Positions 51,468 to 59,700 of a DNA stretch of 64,000 nt are shown here, one piece after another. Made by a program: the position numbers and the translations under genes. The stretch spans positions 186,001 to 250,000 of the forward strand of contig NZ_SMAG01000002.1 in the NCBI RefSeq assembly GCF_004341825.1, given 5' to 3'. The notes under the pieces are model-generated. The model made no database searches, was not told the origin of the DNA, and was given only the letters and a program-made list of their open reading frames with translations. Position 1 is the first letter of the stretch; each line of letters starts with the position of its first letter. The stretch comes from Hazenella coriacea (lineage in GTDB: Bacteria; Bacillota; Bacilli; Thermoactinomycetales; Thermoactinomycetaceae).

Positions 51468-51749
51468 GTGGTTTTCTATTTGAAACATGGTGAGATGACT
51501 CTGGGAAGATTAGAAGAGTGCGAACGTGATTTCCCATACATATACTGTCTTTTTATGCCAACAGATGATTTTGAGCAGTTTCGCCCTTTGTTTGATGAAG
51601 ATTTTCGTCTGACAAATTTGGATCAGTACTCGGCTGATCTAGATGACCAGATTCGTTCCCTAGAACTCTATTTAATAAGTGAAGATGGAGAGGAATTAGG
51701 GGACTTTCAAGGACATATTTTTCAAAATGAAGCATGGGTTCGTGAGTAG
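51468..51749 (+). CDS. Small acidic protein, function unknown
   Basis: 93 residues, strongly acidic, without signal or membrane segment. Hydrophobic and acidic residues alternate (DDFEQFRPLFDEDFRLTNLD), with the closing segment ELGDFQGHIFQNEAW. The GTG start at 51468 follows AAAGGAGGG with good spacing, which supports a real gene. No family was recognised. It ends about 30 nt before the promoter of the Mn-riboswitch operon and is probably not part of it. Confidence 0.6.
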   Translation: MVFYLKHGEMTLGRLEECERDFPYIYCLFMPTDDFEQFRPLFDEDFRLTNLDQYSADLDDQIRSLELYLISEDGEELGDFQGHIFQNEAWVRE

Positions 51750-51779
51750 TTCTGATATTAATGACTCTTTAAAAAAGGG

Positions 51780-51809
51780 TTGACGGTTAGCACTGTTCAA
51801 CTTTATTAT
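51780..51809 (+). promoter_or_regulatory. Promoter of the Mn-riboswitch operon
   Basis: TTGACG, 18 nt, TATTAT, about 36 nt before the riboswitch aptamer begins. Confidence 0.65.
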
Positions 51810-51845
51810 AGATTTATGTAATCAAGAGATGAATAGTTTCCTTAT

Positions 51846-51945
51846 TAAAGGGGAGTAGCTGAGACAGCAAAGTCGTCATTACGGGTAACCACCCCGGCTT
51901 TGTTGGCAACATTTTTATGTTGTTAGCAAGACCTTTACTTTTTTT
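51846..51945 (+). ncRNA. yybP-ykoY manganese riboswitch
   Basis: AAAGGGGAGTAGC, then AAGTCGTCATTACGG, ACCCCGGCTTTGTTGGC and, closing the aptamer, GTTAGCAAGACCTTT. These are the conserved blocks of the yybP-ykoY aptamer, which senses Mn2+. The closing strand overlaps the terminator at 51929, so metal binding should favour read-through into the TerC gene. Confidence 0.92.
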
Positions 51946-51971
51946 CTGTGAAAAAGTAAAGGTCTTTTTTG
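51929..51971 (+). terminator. Expression-platform terminator of the Mn riboswitch
   Basis: AAGACCTTTACTTTTT pairs with AAAAAGTAAAGGTCTT over a 7-nt loop and is followed by TTTT. Confidence 0.95.
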
Positions 51972-52077
51972 TTTCTTGGTTATATTAATTAAAGGGCTTG
52001 TTGCATTGAATTTCATTTTACTGAAACGTTACAACAAGTACTTAATCTTAAGGTGAAAAATGAAAGGTGTGTGAAGT

Positions 52078-52758
52078 GTGGAACTTTTTTCGGCGGATTA
52101 TTTCACGGCTTTGATCACGATTATTGTCATTGACCTCGTATTAGGTGGTGACAATGCGATTGTCATTGGAATGGCTGCTCGTAATCTTCCCAAAGTTCAA
52201 CAGAAGAAAGTTATTTTCTGGGGAACTGCTGGTGCTGTTATTGTAAGGATCTTAGCAACCTTAGTCGTTGTATGGTTGTTAAAAATCCCCGGACTCTTGT
52301 TAATTGGTGGGGTACTTTTAATTTGGATCGCTTACAAATTATTGACTGAAGAAAAAGGTCATGATGAGGTACAGGCAGGAAAAAGCACATGGGTAGCGAT
52401 CAAAACGATTGTCATTGCAGACACTGTGATGGGGTTAGACAATGTCATTGCGGTTGGGGGAGCTGGTCACCAACATTGGAGCCTTGTCGTTATCGGTTTA
52501 TTGGTAAGTGTTCCGATTGTTGTTTGGGGAAGTACATTATTTATTAAGTTAATTGAGAAATTCCCAGTTGTTTTATATATCGGCTCAGGTGTATTAGCTT
52601 TTACGGCTGCGAAAATGATTACTGACGAAAAAATACTAGCCACTTTTTTCGCCGAAAATGATTGGTTAAAATACGGATTTATGATCTGTGTGATTGCGGT
52701 TGTCTTACTTGTTGGAATATGGGCAAAAAATAAAAGAAAAACAGCTCCTACTAGTTAG
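52078..52758 (+). CDS. TerC family membrane protein, likely Mn2+ exporter (YjbE/YceF-like)
   Basis: 226 residues with about seven membrane helices. The two family motifs containing paired acidic residues are present: DLVLGGDNAIVIG (about 20-32) and DTVMGLDNVIAVGG (about 117-130). Relatives in B. subtilis (YceF, YjbE) export manganese and help load secreted enzymes with metal, and several are controlled by the same riboswitch class. The start is GTG 52078, with AAAGGTG upstream. It is the first gene behind the riboswitch; four more genes follow with gaps of at most about 54 nt. Confidence 0.93.
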   Translation: MELFSADYFTALITIIVIDLVLGGDNAIVIGMAARNLPKVQQKKVIFWGTAGAVIVRILATLVVVWLLKIPGLLLIGGVLLIWIAYKLLTEEKGHDEVQAGKSTWVAIKTIVIADTVMGLDNVIAVGGAGHQHWSLVVIGLLVSVPIVVWGSTLFIKLIEKFPVVLYIGSGVLAFTAAKMITDEKILATFFAENDWLKYGFMICVIAVVLLVGIWAKNKRKTAPTS

Positions 52759-52812
52759 AGAAAAAAGCAATTAGAAATAGTTATCATATGATTGCAGGAG
52801 GGGAATGATTGC

Positions 52813-53292
52813 TTGCCTAAATTAGAATATCGGCTTCTAGATGAGCTGAATCAATTCCCTTTAGTTAGCCAATATCGTGATATAAGCAAAGCTGAAATCT
52901 CTCTTCGCTTTTGTTGTGATTACTTTGTCAAAGGACGTAAAGTTTACCAGAAAACCTCTAGTGCATGCACGATGGATGATACTTATGTGATATACGTTGT
53001 TGAAGATCCAGAGGAACAGGTTGAGGATCAAGGTTTAGTATTTTTACCTGATTGGATTGGAATTCGAGTAGAAGTGCGGCAGTATCATGAAGAGCAAAGT
53101 AATTATCCCGTTGTATTAAAAAAACATTTTCATGATTTTCAAGATTCACTCCTATTTTTGATGAGTCATTTTGTCGAGATCAATGGTCTTGAATGGGAGA
53201 AAACATCGACAGAAGTTGATGAAAATAGAAAAGTATACGTTTATTATGCTCAACCTACAGGATCTTTCATTAAAGGGGGGCAACATGAATAA
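52813..53292 (+). CDS. Unknown protein of the TerC/ATP-grasp operon
   Basis: About 159 residues, soluble, mixed alpha/beta, with an adjacent cysteine pair (RFCCDYFVKG) and a hydrophobic strand VFLPDWIGIRVEVRQY. I do not recognise the family; in E. coli the comparable yjf operon also has an uncharacterised cytoplasmic gene. The TTG at 52813 is chosen because GGAGGGG lies about 9 nt upstream, while the TTG at 52792 lies before that site. The last two codons overlap the start of the lipoprotein gene, so the two are translationally coupled. Confidence 0.65.
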   Translation: MPKLEYRLLDELNQFPLVSQYRDISKAEISLRFCCDYFVKGRKVYQKTSSACTMDDTYVIYVVEDPEEQVEDQGLVFLPDWIGIRVEVRQYHEEQSNYPVVLKKHFHDFQDSLLFLMSHFVEINGLEWEKTSTEVDENRKVYVYYAQPTGSFIKGGQHE

Positions 53293-53596
53293 ACAGTTAA
53301 ATTCAGAGACAGAGGCGAGAGAAAAGAAAAAAAGTAAGCGTTTAGTGGGGTTGTTTGCTGCCTCGATGTTAGTGGTCCCTTTAACTGGTTGTGACGATGA
53401 AGTAGATCTGGAAGATCTATGCTTTGATGATGACTTTGACAAATATTGTGACGATGACGGAAGCACATATGATAGCAATAACTATGTGGTTTTAAATGGA
53501 AAGAGATTTGCTTATCTGAAAGATAATAGTAGTCTAGTTTCTGACTCAAGTAATTATAAAAAGGGTTTAGGTTCAGGATCAAGTAGTGGGGGTTGA
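53285..53596 (+). CDS. Small acidic lipoprotein with Gly/Ser-rich C-terminus
   Basis: 103 residues. The charged start (MNKQLNSETEAREKKKSKR) is followed by a membrane-signal segment ending in a lipobox with Cys36 (VPLTGC). After an Asp-rich stretch (LEDLCFDDDFDKYCDDD) comes NYVVLNGKRFAYLKD, and the protein ends GLGSGSSSGG. The ATG at 53285 has AAAGGGGGG just upstream. It holds the place of the YgiB/YjfM lipoproteins that accompany YgiC/YjfC ATP-grasp enzymes in E. coli. The Asp-rich part could bind divalent metal, and the exposed Gly/Ser tail could be the ligase substrate; both are inferences. Confidence 0.7.
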   Translation: MNKQLNSETEAREKKKSKRLVGLFAASMLVVPLTGCDDEVDLEDLCFDDDFDKYCDDDGSTYDSNNYVVLNGKRFAYLKDNSSLVSDSSNYKKGLGSGSSSGG

Positions 53597-54846
53597 TTTA
53601 TTTGCTCCGTTCATATTGCGAACGTAGGGAGGCGATTTATTCACCATTACGTGAGAAAGGAACTTTTACATGGGATACGATGTATCAGCAAGAGTATGCA
53701 CTTGCTTCCATTCATCACGTATCATCGGCATTTCGTAAAGAAATAGCATTTGCTACAGAAAAGTTAGGACAGATTTTTGCTCGAACAACTCAAGTGGTTC
53801 AACATAGTTCAGATGAGTTGCTGAAAGAGCTAGGGATTCCACTTGAGGTTAGACAAGCTGTTCGCTTTACAATCTTACCGGAATTACCAACGATAATTGG
53901 AAGGTTTGATTTTGCGCACACCCCTGAAGGGTTAAAGATGTTAGAATTTAACAGCGATACACCAACAGGGATTGTGGAGTCTTTTTATGTAAATGGTAAG
54001 GCTTGTGAATTCTTTGGTTACCTGGATCCAAACCAGCATTTAAATCAGCATTTTGCAGTTGCTTTTCAACGGCTTATCTCTGAATATCAAAAGATGGGAA
54101 TGCCAACCGACTCCATTTTCTTTAGCTCTTTGGATTGGCATGAAGAGGATGCGGGTACGACGAAATACTTAATGGAGCAGTCGGGGCTGTCAGCTTCATT
54201 CATTCCCCTCTCTTCCTTAGCGATCCATGGTGATCAACTTTTTGCATTAGATCCGCAAAGGGGAAATATACCGATCGACCTTTTGTATCGTCTCCATGCG
54301 TTAGAAATTCTAGCTGATGAATCTGATCTAGATGGATATCCTACAGGGGCTCATGTTTTACAGCTAGTGGCTAAGAAAAAGCTAGCTTTAATTAATCCAC
54401 CTAGTGCTTTTCTTTCTCAAACAAAGGCGATGCAAGCTTTGATCTGGAGTTTACATGAGACAGGGATGTTTTTTACTGAGGAGGAACACTCTATTATTCG
54501 AACTTATATGCTACCTACTTATCTAGAAAATCCTTTTCATGGGAAAATATCTTATGTTCGTAAACCGATTTTTGGGAGAGAAGGAGGAGCTGTAACTTTA
54601 TTTGAACGAGATGGAAGAGTTATTGAACAAGATATAGAGGATCAATATTGGGACCAAATGATGATCTATCAACAATTGGCTCCATTAGAAAATGTTGAAG
54701 TAGAAACCAAACGTGGGATCTACCAAGGGAAGCTTTTGTGGGGTTCATTTTTAATTGGTGGACAAGCCTCTGCGATTATAGCTCGTGTGGATCACAATAT
54801 TACGGGGAATCTCTCATATTTTCTACCGATTGGTTTAAATCAGTAA
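53593..54846 (+). CDS. Glutathionylspermidine-synthase-like ATP-grasp ligase (YgiC/YjfC family)
   Basis: 417 residues of the C-terminal ligase type of glutathionylspermidine synthase, without the amidase domain. Conserved elements shared with E. coli YgiC: LEFNSDTPTG (Glu118, Asn120, Asp122), an EDAGTTKYL segment, and the ATP-grasp lysine Lys324 in VRKPIFGREGG. These are followed by QQLAPL, GSFLIGGQA and NLSYFLP. It should form an amide bond between a carboxylate and an amine using ATP; the substrate is unknown. The TTG at 53593 overlaps the stop of the lipoprotein gene (TTGA); a TTG at 53602 is an alternative start. Confidence 0.9.
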   Translation: MIYLLRSYCERREAIYSPLREKGTFTWDTMYQQEYALASIHHVSSAFRKEIAFATEKLGQIFARTTQVVQHSSDELLKELGIPLEVRQAVRFTILPELPTIIGRFDFAHTPEGLKMLEFNSDTPTGIVESFYVNGKACEFFGYLDPNQHLNQHFAVAFQRLISEYQKMGMPTDSIFFSSLDWHEEDAGTTKYLMEQSGLSASFIPLSSLAIHGDQLFALDPQRGNIPIDLLYRLHALEILADESDLDGYPTGAHVLQLVAKKKLALINPPSAFLSQTKAMQALIWSLHETGMFFTEEEHSIIRTYMLPTYLENPFHGKISYVRKPIFGREGGAVTLFERDGRVIEQDIEDQYWDQMMIYQQLAPLENVEVETKRGIYQGKLLWGSFLIGGQASAIIARVDHNITGNLSYFLPIGLNQ

Positions 54847-54862
54847 TAAAGGGGGGATCCAT

Positions 54863-55297
54863 TTGACCCAAGTAGATGCGATGTTAAGTTTTGTCATGTA
54901 TCTAGGAGTGTCTTTTCCTTTACTTCTTGTGGGCTTACTTGTTTTTATTTTTACTACTCCTTATAAGGAATATCAGATCATTCGTGAAGGAGCAGATACG
55001 AGTGATCCAGTAAAAATCAATGCAGCAAAGGCAGCTGCTCATGATTTAGGAGGAAAAATATTAGGACTGACCATCGTAGTCGCCTCAGCGATCTACAATT
55101 CAGTCAATCTACTTGATTTATTGATCTGGGGTGGGCTGGGTATTATTTTCCAGATCGTGGTTTTCTTCTTGTTTAATTTATTGGCTCCCTTTAGTGTTAT
55201 TTCTGAAATTCCTAAGGGTAATATTGCAGTTGCCGTTTTTTCTTCCCGGCTTAGTATCGCTACGGGTTTACTAATGGCTGCTTTAATTAGTTATTAG
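54863..55297 (+). CDS. DUF350 membrane protein
   Basis: 144 residues with four hydrophobic segments. The second half carries the DUF350 pattern EIPKGNIAVAVFSSRLSIAT. DUF350 (E. coli YjfL) is repeatedly coupled to YgiC/YjfC-like ATP-grasp enzymes and small lipoproteins. Function unknown; a channel or an anchor for the lipoprotein is imaginable. The start is TTG 54863 with AAAGGGGGGAT upstream. It is the last gene of the operon and is followed by a 17-bp hairpin. Confidence 0.88.
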   Translation: MTQVDAMLSFVMYLGVSFPLLLVGLLVFIFTTPYKEYQIIREGADTSDPVKINAAKAAAHDLGGKILGLTIVVASAIYNSVNLLDLLIWGGLGIIFQIVVFFLFNLLAPFSVISEIPKGNIAVAVFSSRLSIATGLLMAALISY

Positions 55298-55335
55298 AAT
55301 GGTGAAACATAGCTGAATGATTGGTAGTGTTAAAG

Positions 55336-55372
55336 AATTAGACCTAGTGATCTTAGATCACTAGGTCTAATT
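55336..55372. terminator. Bidirectional terminator after the DUF350 gene
   Basis: AATTAGACCTAGTGATC pairs perfectly with GATCACTAGGTCTAATT over a 3-nt loop, between convergent genes; the T-run is short. Confidence 0.8.
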
Positions 55373-55375
55373 TCC

Positions 55376-56212
55376 TTAAAGATGATCTTCTAATTTTACA
55401 AATTGAAATCCTTGTTTTTTGAGTTGAGGAATCGCTTTGATTAATCCTTCAGCCGTTCCTTGACTTGGTTGGTTAAAGTGGAGAAGCACAATAGAACCAG
55501 GCTTTGCCTCTAACATAGCTTTCTCTACTTGTGAAGCAGAAAATGTTGCGCCAGCATCTCCAATGATGTCGTAATTAACGATCTGTTCGCCTAATTTCTC
55601 AGTGATTTGTACAGAGACATCATCGACATAAGCGGTACCAGCCCGGAAAAACTTTGGCTTGCGACCTGTTAATTGAAATACTTTTTCTTCATTCTTGGTT
55701 ACTTCGTCAATCACTTCATCGATGTTCTGGGTTCCTTGGATTCCATAGATCGATTTACCTGTCACAGATAAGGGACGATGTTGAGTACCATGATTTTCAA
55801 TCTCAAATAAAGGATTTTTTGCTAACTCCATAAAAATCTCTTCATTCGCTTCGATCCAGCGATAGTTAACAAAAAGTGTAGCAGGTACTTTTTCTTCAAC
55901 TAGATGATCAATAAGCTTTTGATCATACTTGCTTCCATGCTCTCCGCCACAAGCATCAAAGGTCAAGGCGATCACTTTTTCAGATGTAGGAAGCCGTTGA
56001 ATGACTCCTGAAACATTGGGACCCCACTCCGTAGGTGTTTGGTTTTCAGCCATTGACTTCGCCTGTTCTTTTAATTGTTCAGCAGAAGCAGTGGCAGCCT
56101 CTGACAGTTGGGCAGGTGGATTGACGCTCTGAGAAGTAGCTGATTCTGTTTCTTGACAGCCACTGGCCCAGAGCATTGTTGAAAAAAGAAGGATCATGAG
56201 TGGTTTTTTCAT
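55376..56212 (-). CDS. Polysaccharide deacetylase (NodB-type) lipoprotein
   Basis: 278 residues with a signal peptide and lipobox (ASGC, Cys19), a linker, and a carbohydrate esterase 4 domain. The catalytic Asp86 is in TFDACGG and the metal histidines are His141 and His145 in ENHGTQH; FFRAGTAYVD and VLLHFNQPSQGT are further motifs. It probably removes acetyl groups from peptidoglycan or a surface glycan outside the cell. The TFDACGG variant (instead of TFDDGP) is common in a Bacillus subgroup. It has its own stop overlapping a terminator region and lies 17 nt after corA. Confidence 0.9.
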   Translation of the reverse strand: MKKPLMILLFSTMLWASGCQETESATSQSVNPPAQLSEAATASAEQLKEQAKSMAENQTPTEWGPNVSGVIQRLPTSEKVIALTFDACGGEHGSKYDQKLIDHLVEEKVPATLFVNYRWIEANEEIFMELAKNPLFEIENHGTQHRPLSVTGKSIYGIQGTQNIDEVIDEVTKNEEKVFQLTGRKPKFFRAGTAYVDDVSVQITEKLGEQIVNYDIIGDAGATFSASQVEKAMLEAKPGSIVLLHFNQPSQGTAEGLIKAIPQLKKQGFQFVKLEDHL

Positions 56213-56229
56213 AGTTCTTACCTCTTTAC

Positions 56230-57195
56230 TTAGGGTTCATCTTGTTCAAACCAACCCTTTCTCTTAAACCAAAGATACATCACAAAAGCGATTGTGCCCA
56301 TCAGTCCAAGGATGAAAAAATATCCATATGTCCATGTTAACTCAGGCATCCACTCGAAATTCATTCCATAGATTCCTGCAATAAAGGTAAGTGGCATGAA
56401 AATAGTGGTGATCACTGTTAAGGTCATCATGACTGAATTCATACGGTTGGAGTTGATCGATAAGTAGTGATCACGGATATCTGCTGTCACCTCACGGGTT
56501 GAATCGATCATTGAAGCTAGTTTTTCTATATGATCATGGATATCTTGATATAAGTGCTTCTCTTCAGTAGATAATTGGAGTCGATGTGAGTTCAGAATTC
56601 GGTACATCAGATCACGCATCGGCCATATGGTATGTCGTAACTTCAAGAGTTGCCGACGAATAGAAAAAATTTCGTTCATAAGTAGATGAACTTTCTGTTG
56701 AGTTCCCCCTGTTTTTACCTCCATATCGGCTACACGATCCTCGAGCTGTTGCGCAATAGGGAAATAATAATCAACTAACTTATCCAACAACTTGTATGTA
56801 ATATAAGAGACGCCTGAAGAGTGTAAAGCAGACTCTGTTTTGATTCGGTCAAAGACTAGATCAACTTCAACAAGTTCTTCATGATGAAAAGTAACCACAT
56901 AATTAGATCCCATAAATAAATCTAGCTCTTGAGCTTGACCAGTATGAGGGTTTAAGGCATGAAGCACAAAAAAAGCGTATGAATCATAGTAATCTAATTT
57001 GGGACGTTGTAAATAGTATAAACAGTCATCAATGGCTAAAGGGTGAAAGTTAAACTTCTCTAATTCTGAAGCCTCCTCAGAAGTGGGCATATTGAAATCT
57101 ACCCAGTACCAAAGGATCTCTGGATTTTGAAGTGCTTCAACTTGAAGATTTTCCAATATTTGATGGTCTTTCGTAAAAGCAATACTTCGGATCAC
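56230..57195 (-). CDS. corA: CorA family magnesium/metal ion transporter
   Basis: 321 residues: a large N-terminal cytoplasmic domain rich in long helices (about 1-255), then two membrane helices at the C-terminus. The signature Gly277-Met278-Asn279 in IYGMNFEW joins them. It forms a pentameric channel for Mg2+ and sometimes Co2+, Ni2+ or Mn2+. It is transcribed away from ftsE and directly towards the deacetylase gene, so the pair is likely an operon. Confidence 0.95.
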   Translation of the reverse strand: MIRSIAFTKDHQILENLQVEALQNPEILWYWVDFNMPTSEEASELEKFNFHPLAIDDCLYYLQRPKLDYYDSYAFFVLHALNPHTGQAQELDLFMGSNYVVTFHHEELVEVDLVFDRIKTESALHSSGVSYITYKLLDKLVDYYFPIAQQLEDRVADMEVKTGGTQQKVHLLMNEIFSIRRQLLKLRHTIWPMRDLMYRILNSHRLQLSTEEKHLYQDIHDHIEKLASMIDSTREVTADIRDHYLSINSNRMNSVMMTLTVITTIFMPLTFIAGIYGMNFEWMPELTWTYGYFFILGLMGTIAFVMYLWFKRKGWFEQDEP

Positions 57196-58053
57196 CCTCT
57201 GATGACCTCCCTTCCTTCAAAATGAACCTTTAATCGGAGTAATATATAATTTTATTACTCATACTAGAGGATAAATTTTATTATACATCGACCTGATCGA
57301 TATTTCCTACTATTTTAAAATAACTTTTAACTCAATTTGAGCAAAACAACTTAAATAAATTAGAAATTAGATAGCTTGATTCAATGAACCTAGGAGGGAG
57401 ATTATTCTGATGAGTAGCGACTTTTGCGGATCCGATCCGAGAGTGAGAGTGACCTAATGAGATTTAGATCTATATGTGACTAAAAAGGCTCATATGGGGT
57501 TTTAATAGAGTTGAATGAATATTTTTAGCGAAATTGTGCTATAAAATGACTCAAAATTTAAATGGCTTACGAATGTATAGATATAAAACGAGCTAAGTGA
57601 CTTTGATTCAAAGAAAGTATCAACCACTATTTCAATTTCCTGTCAATTCACATAAAATATTCTTCTTAGTTATAAAATTATACATTAAAAATGTCAGATA
57701 TTCCTATTGTGAATAAATTATGATTTGAAAAACATAAACCTAGGCAAATGAAGAGGTGATGATATAATAGAAAAGTGCTTGAGGGTGTAAAAAGAGCACT
57801 TGGTAAATAAATTTCTTTGCCTAATTGGGTGAAGTTTAATCCTATTTTTGTTACTATTATCTAATATAGAGATAGATTACCGATTTATTACTTAATAATG
57901 TTTTTTAAAAATGGCTAACTAAATGAAACAACTCTGATCGATGTTTTCGGAGAGAATATCTTAATCTAGTTGATCGAAACATCAATGAGGGTAAAGAAGA
58001 ACTGGATAACAAACTCAACAGAATCTAGCAAAGCTGACCTGGAAGGTGATTTT
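57196..58053 (+). other. 858-nt gap between corA and ftsE: regulatory signals, possible micro-ORF
   Basis: A 15-codon frame (57410-57457, MSSDFCGSDPRVRVT) follows TAGGAGGG. An extended -10 box TGATATAAT lies at 57760-57768 and AAGTGCT/AGCACTT form a hairpin near 57774-57802. TGTTAC-N5-TCTAAT (57849-57865), one base off the WalR consensus, precedes ftsE. No longer gene with a ribosome binding site was found on either strand, and the length is unusual for a compact genome. Confidence 0.5.
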
Positions 58054-58737
58054 GTGATTGAGATGCATGATGTGTGGAAGGTATATAAGAACGGTGTAGA
58101 AGCTCTTCGTGGAATCGATGTTCGAATCGATTTTGGTGAATTTGTGTATGTTGTGGGTCCAAGTGGAGCTGGAAAAAGCTCATTTATTAAGTTGATGTAC
58201 AGAGAAGAAAAACCAACACATGGGGTTGTACTAATCAATGGTGTGAACGTGAAACGGGTTCGAGATTGGAAAATCCCACACGTTAGACGCAAAATCGGTG
58301 TTGTATTCCAGGATTTTAAACTACTTAATATGACCGCTTATGAAAATGTCGCTTTTGCGATGGAAGCTGTAGAAACTCCTAAACGGAAAATTAAACCACG
58401 TGTTCAAGAAGTACTAGAGTTAGTTGGTCTAGCAGATCGTATGAATGCTCTTCCTTCTCAATTATCTGGGGGAGAGCAACAACGGGTAGCTATTGCGCGA
58501 GCGATTGTCAATAACCCTAACTTTATTATTGCGGACGAGCCTACTGGAAACCTGGATCCCGAGAATTCGTGGGATATCATGTATTTATTAGAAGAGATCA
58601 ATAAACGTGGCACTACGGTGGTCATGGCGACACACAATAAAGAAGTGGTTAACACCCTACGACAACGTGTGATTGCTATTGAGCAAGGACTAATCGTACG
58701 GGATGAGTTGGGAGGAGAATACGGTTATGAAGATTGA
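58054..58737 (+). CDS. ftsE: Cell division ATP-binding protein FtsE
   Basis: ABC ATPase that drives FtsX to activate peptidoglycan hydrolases. The GTG at 58054 (GGAAGGTGAT upstream) gives 227 residues, the normal length, starting MIEMHDVWKVYKNG; the open frame extends upstream to 57970 without a site. Walker A is GPSGAGKSS, the signature LSGGEQQR, Walker B FIIADEPTGNLD and the switch VVMATHNKEVV. It overlaps ftsX by 11 nt. Confidence 0.97.
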   Translation: MIEMHDVWKVYKNGVEALRGIDVRIDFGEFVYVVGPSGAGKSSFIKLMYREEKPTHGVVLINGVNVKRVRDWKIPHVRRKIGVVFQDFKLLNMTAYENVAFAMEAVETPKRKIKPRVQEVLELVGLADRMNALPSQLSGGEQQRVAIARAIVNNPNFIIADEPTGNLDPENSWDIMYLLEEINKRGTTVVMATHNKEVVNTLRQRVIAIEQGLIVRDELGGEYGYED

Positions 58738-59632
58738 TACCCTACTTCGTCACATTCGAGAAGCTTATCGTGGGGTTAAACGAAATGCTTGGATGAGCTT
58801 CTCAGCGATTAGTGCCGTAGCTGTAACTCTATTGATCTTTGGTATTTTCTTAGCGATGGCGTTTAACGTACGGTTTATGGCAGCACAATTGGATACACAG
58901 ATGGCAATCCGTGCATCGATTAACCCAGGATTGAGTAATGCAGAAATGCAGGATCTAGTCAAGCAAGTCAAACAGGTTAGTGGTGTGAAAGATGCACAAT
59001 TTGTATCAAAAAATGAAGGACTTCGCCAGATGAAACAGGGATGGGGCGAAGATGGAGAGAAATTCTTCTCAGGTATGGATGGCGCAAAAAATCCTCTACC
59101 TGATATGGTTTTGATCATTCCCGAAAAGCCAAAACAAATTGCTCAATTAGCTGGAGAGATTGAAAAGTTACAAAGTCAAGGAATTGATCAAGTTAACTTT
59201 GGTGAAGGAATTACGGATAAGCTCTTGGAATTTACAGATGTAGCTACGGTAGCTTTTCTGGTCTTTGCAGTGGGTCTAGCCGTTTTAGCTGCTTTCCTCA
59301 TCTCAAATACGATTAAATTGACGATTATTGCACGTCAACGTGAGATTGAAATTCAACGTTTAGTAGGAGCGAGTAACTGGTTTATTCGTTGGCCGTTTCT
59401 AATCGAAGGAGCTTTTATCGGGGTTGTAGGGGCTATTTTACCAACAGTCTTCGTAAACGTTCTATACTTCTTTGCTTTTGACATTATTGGTGCGGGTGAA
59501 CCGAATGCTATTTTGAAATTAATGCCTGTTACGACATTGGGAATATGGATCTCAGGTAGTATTTTCGTACTAGGTGTTATTATCGGAAGCAGTGGTAGTA
59601 TCATCTCCGTTCGTCGTTTCTTAAAAATATAA
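58727..59632 (+). CDS. ftsX: Cell division permease-like protein FtsX
   Basis: Membrane partner of FtsE, 301 residues with four helices: the first after the cytoplasmic tail (about 22-45), then a large extracellular loop (about 46-165) that binds hydrolase partners, then three helices. Typical sequence: REAYRGVKRNAWMSFSAISA and ARQREIEIQRLVGASNWFIR. The ATG at 58727 follows GGAGGAG at 9 nt. The M23 genes downstream are the probable partners of the extracellular loop. Confidence 0.96.
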   Translation: MKIDTLLRHIREAYRGVKRNAWMSFSAISAVAVTLLIFGIFLAMAFNVRFMAAQLDTQMAIRASINPGLSNAEMQDLVKQVKQVSGVKDAQFVSKNEGLRQMKQGWGEDGEKFFSGMDGAKNPLPDMVLIIPEKPKQIAQLAGEIEKLQSQGIDQVNFGEGITDKLLEFTDVATVAFLVFAVGLAVLAAFLISNTIKLTIIARQREIEIQRLVGASNWFIRWPFLIEGAFIGVVGAILPTVFVNVLYFFAFDIIGAGEPNAILKLMPVTTLGIWISGSIFVLGVIIGSSGSIISVRRFLKI

Positions 59633-59700
59633 TCATGATCAAATCTTTAGTTTGGTTTTTAATAGATTTACACGACTGATTTACACAGAGGAGGTTTAGA

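Noticed and set aside
59665-59686. WalR box before the first M23 gene
   Set aside because: On the minus strand the TGTAAA half-sites are separated by 7 nt instead of the 5 nt of WalR boxes.
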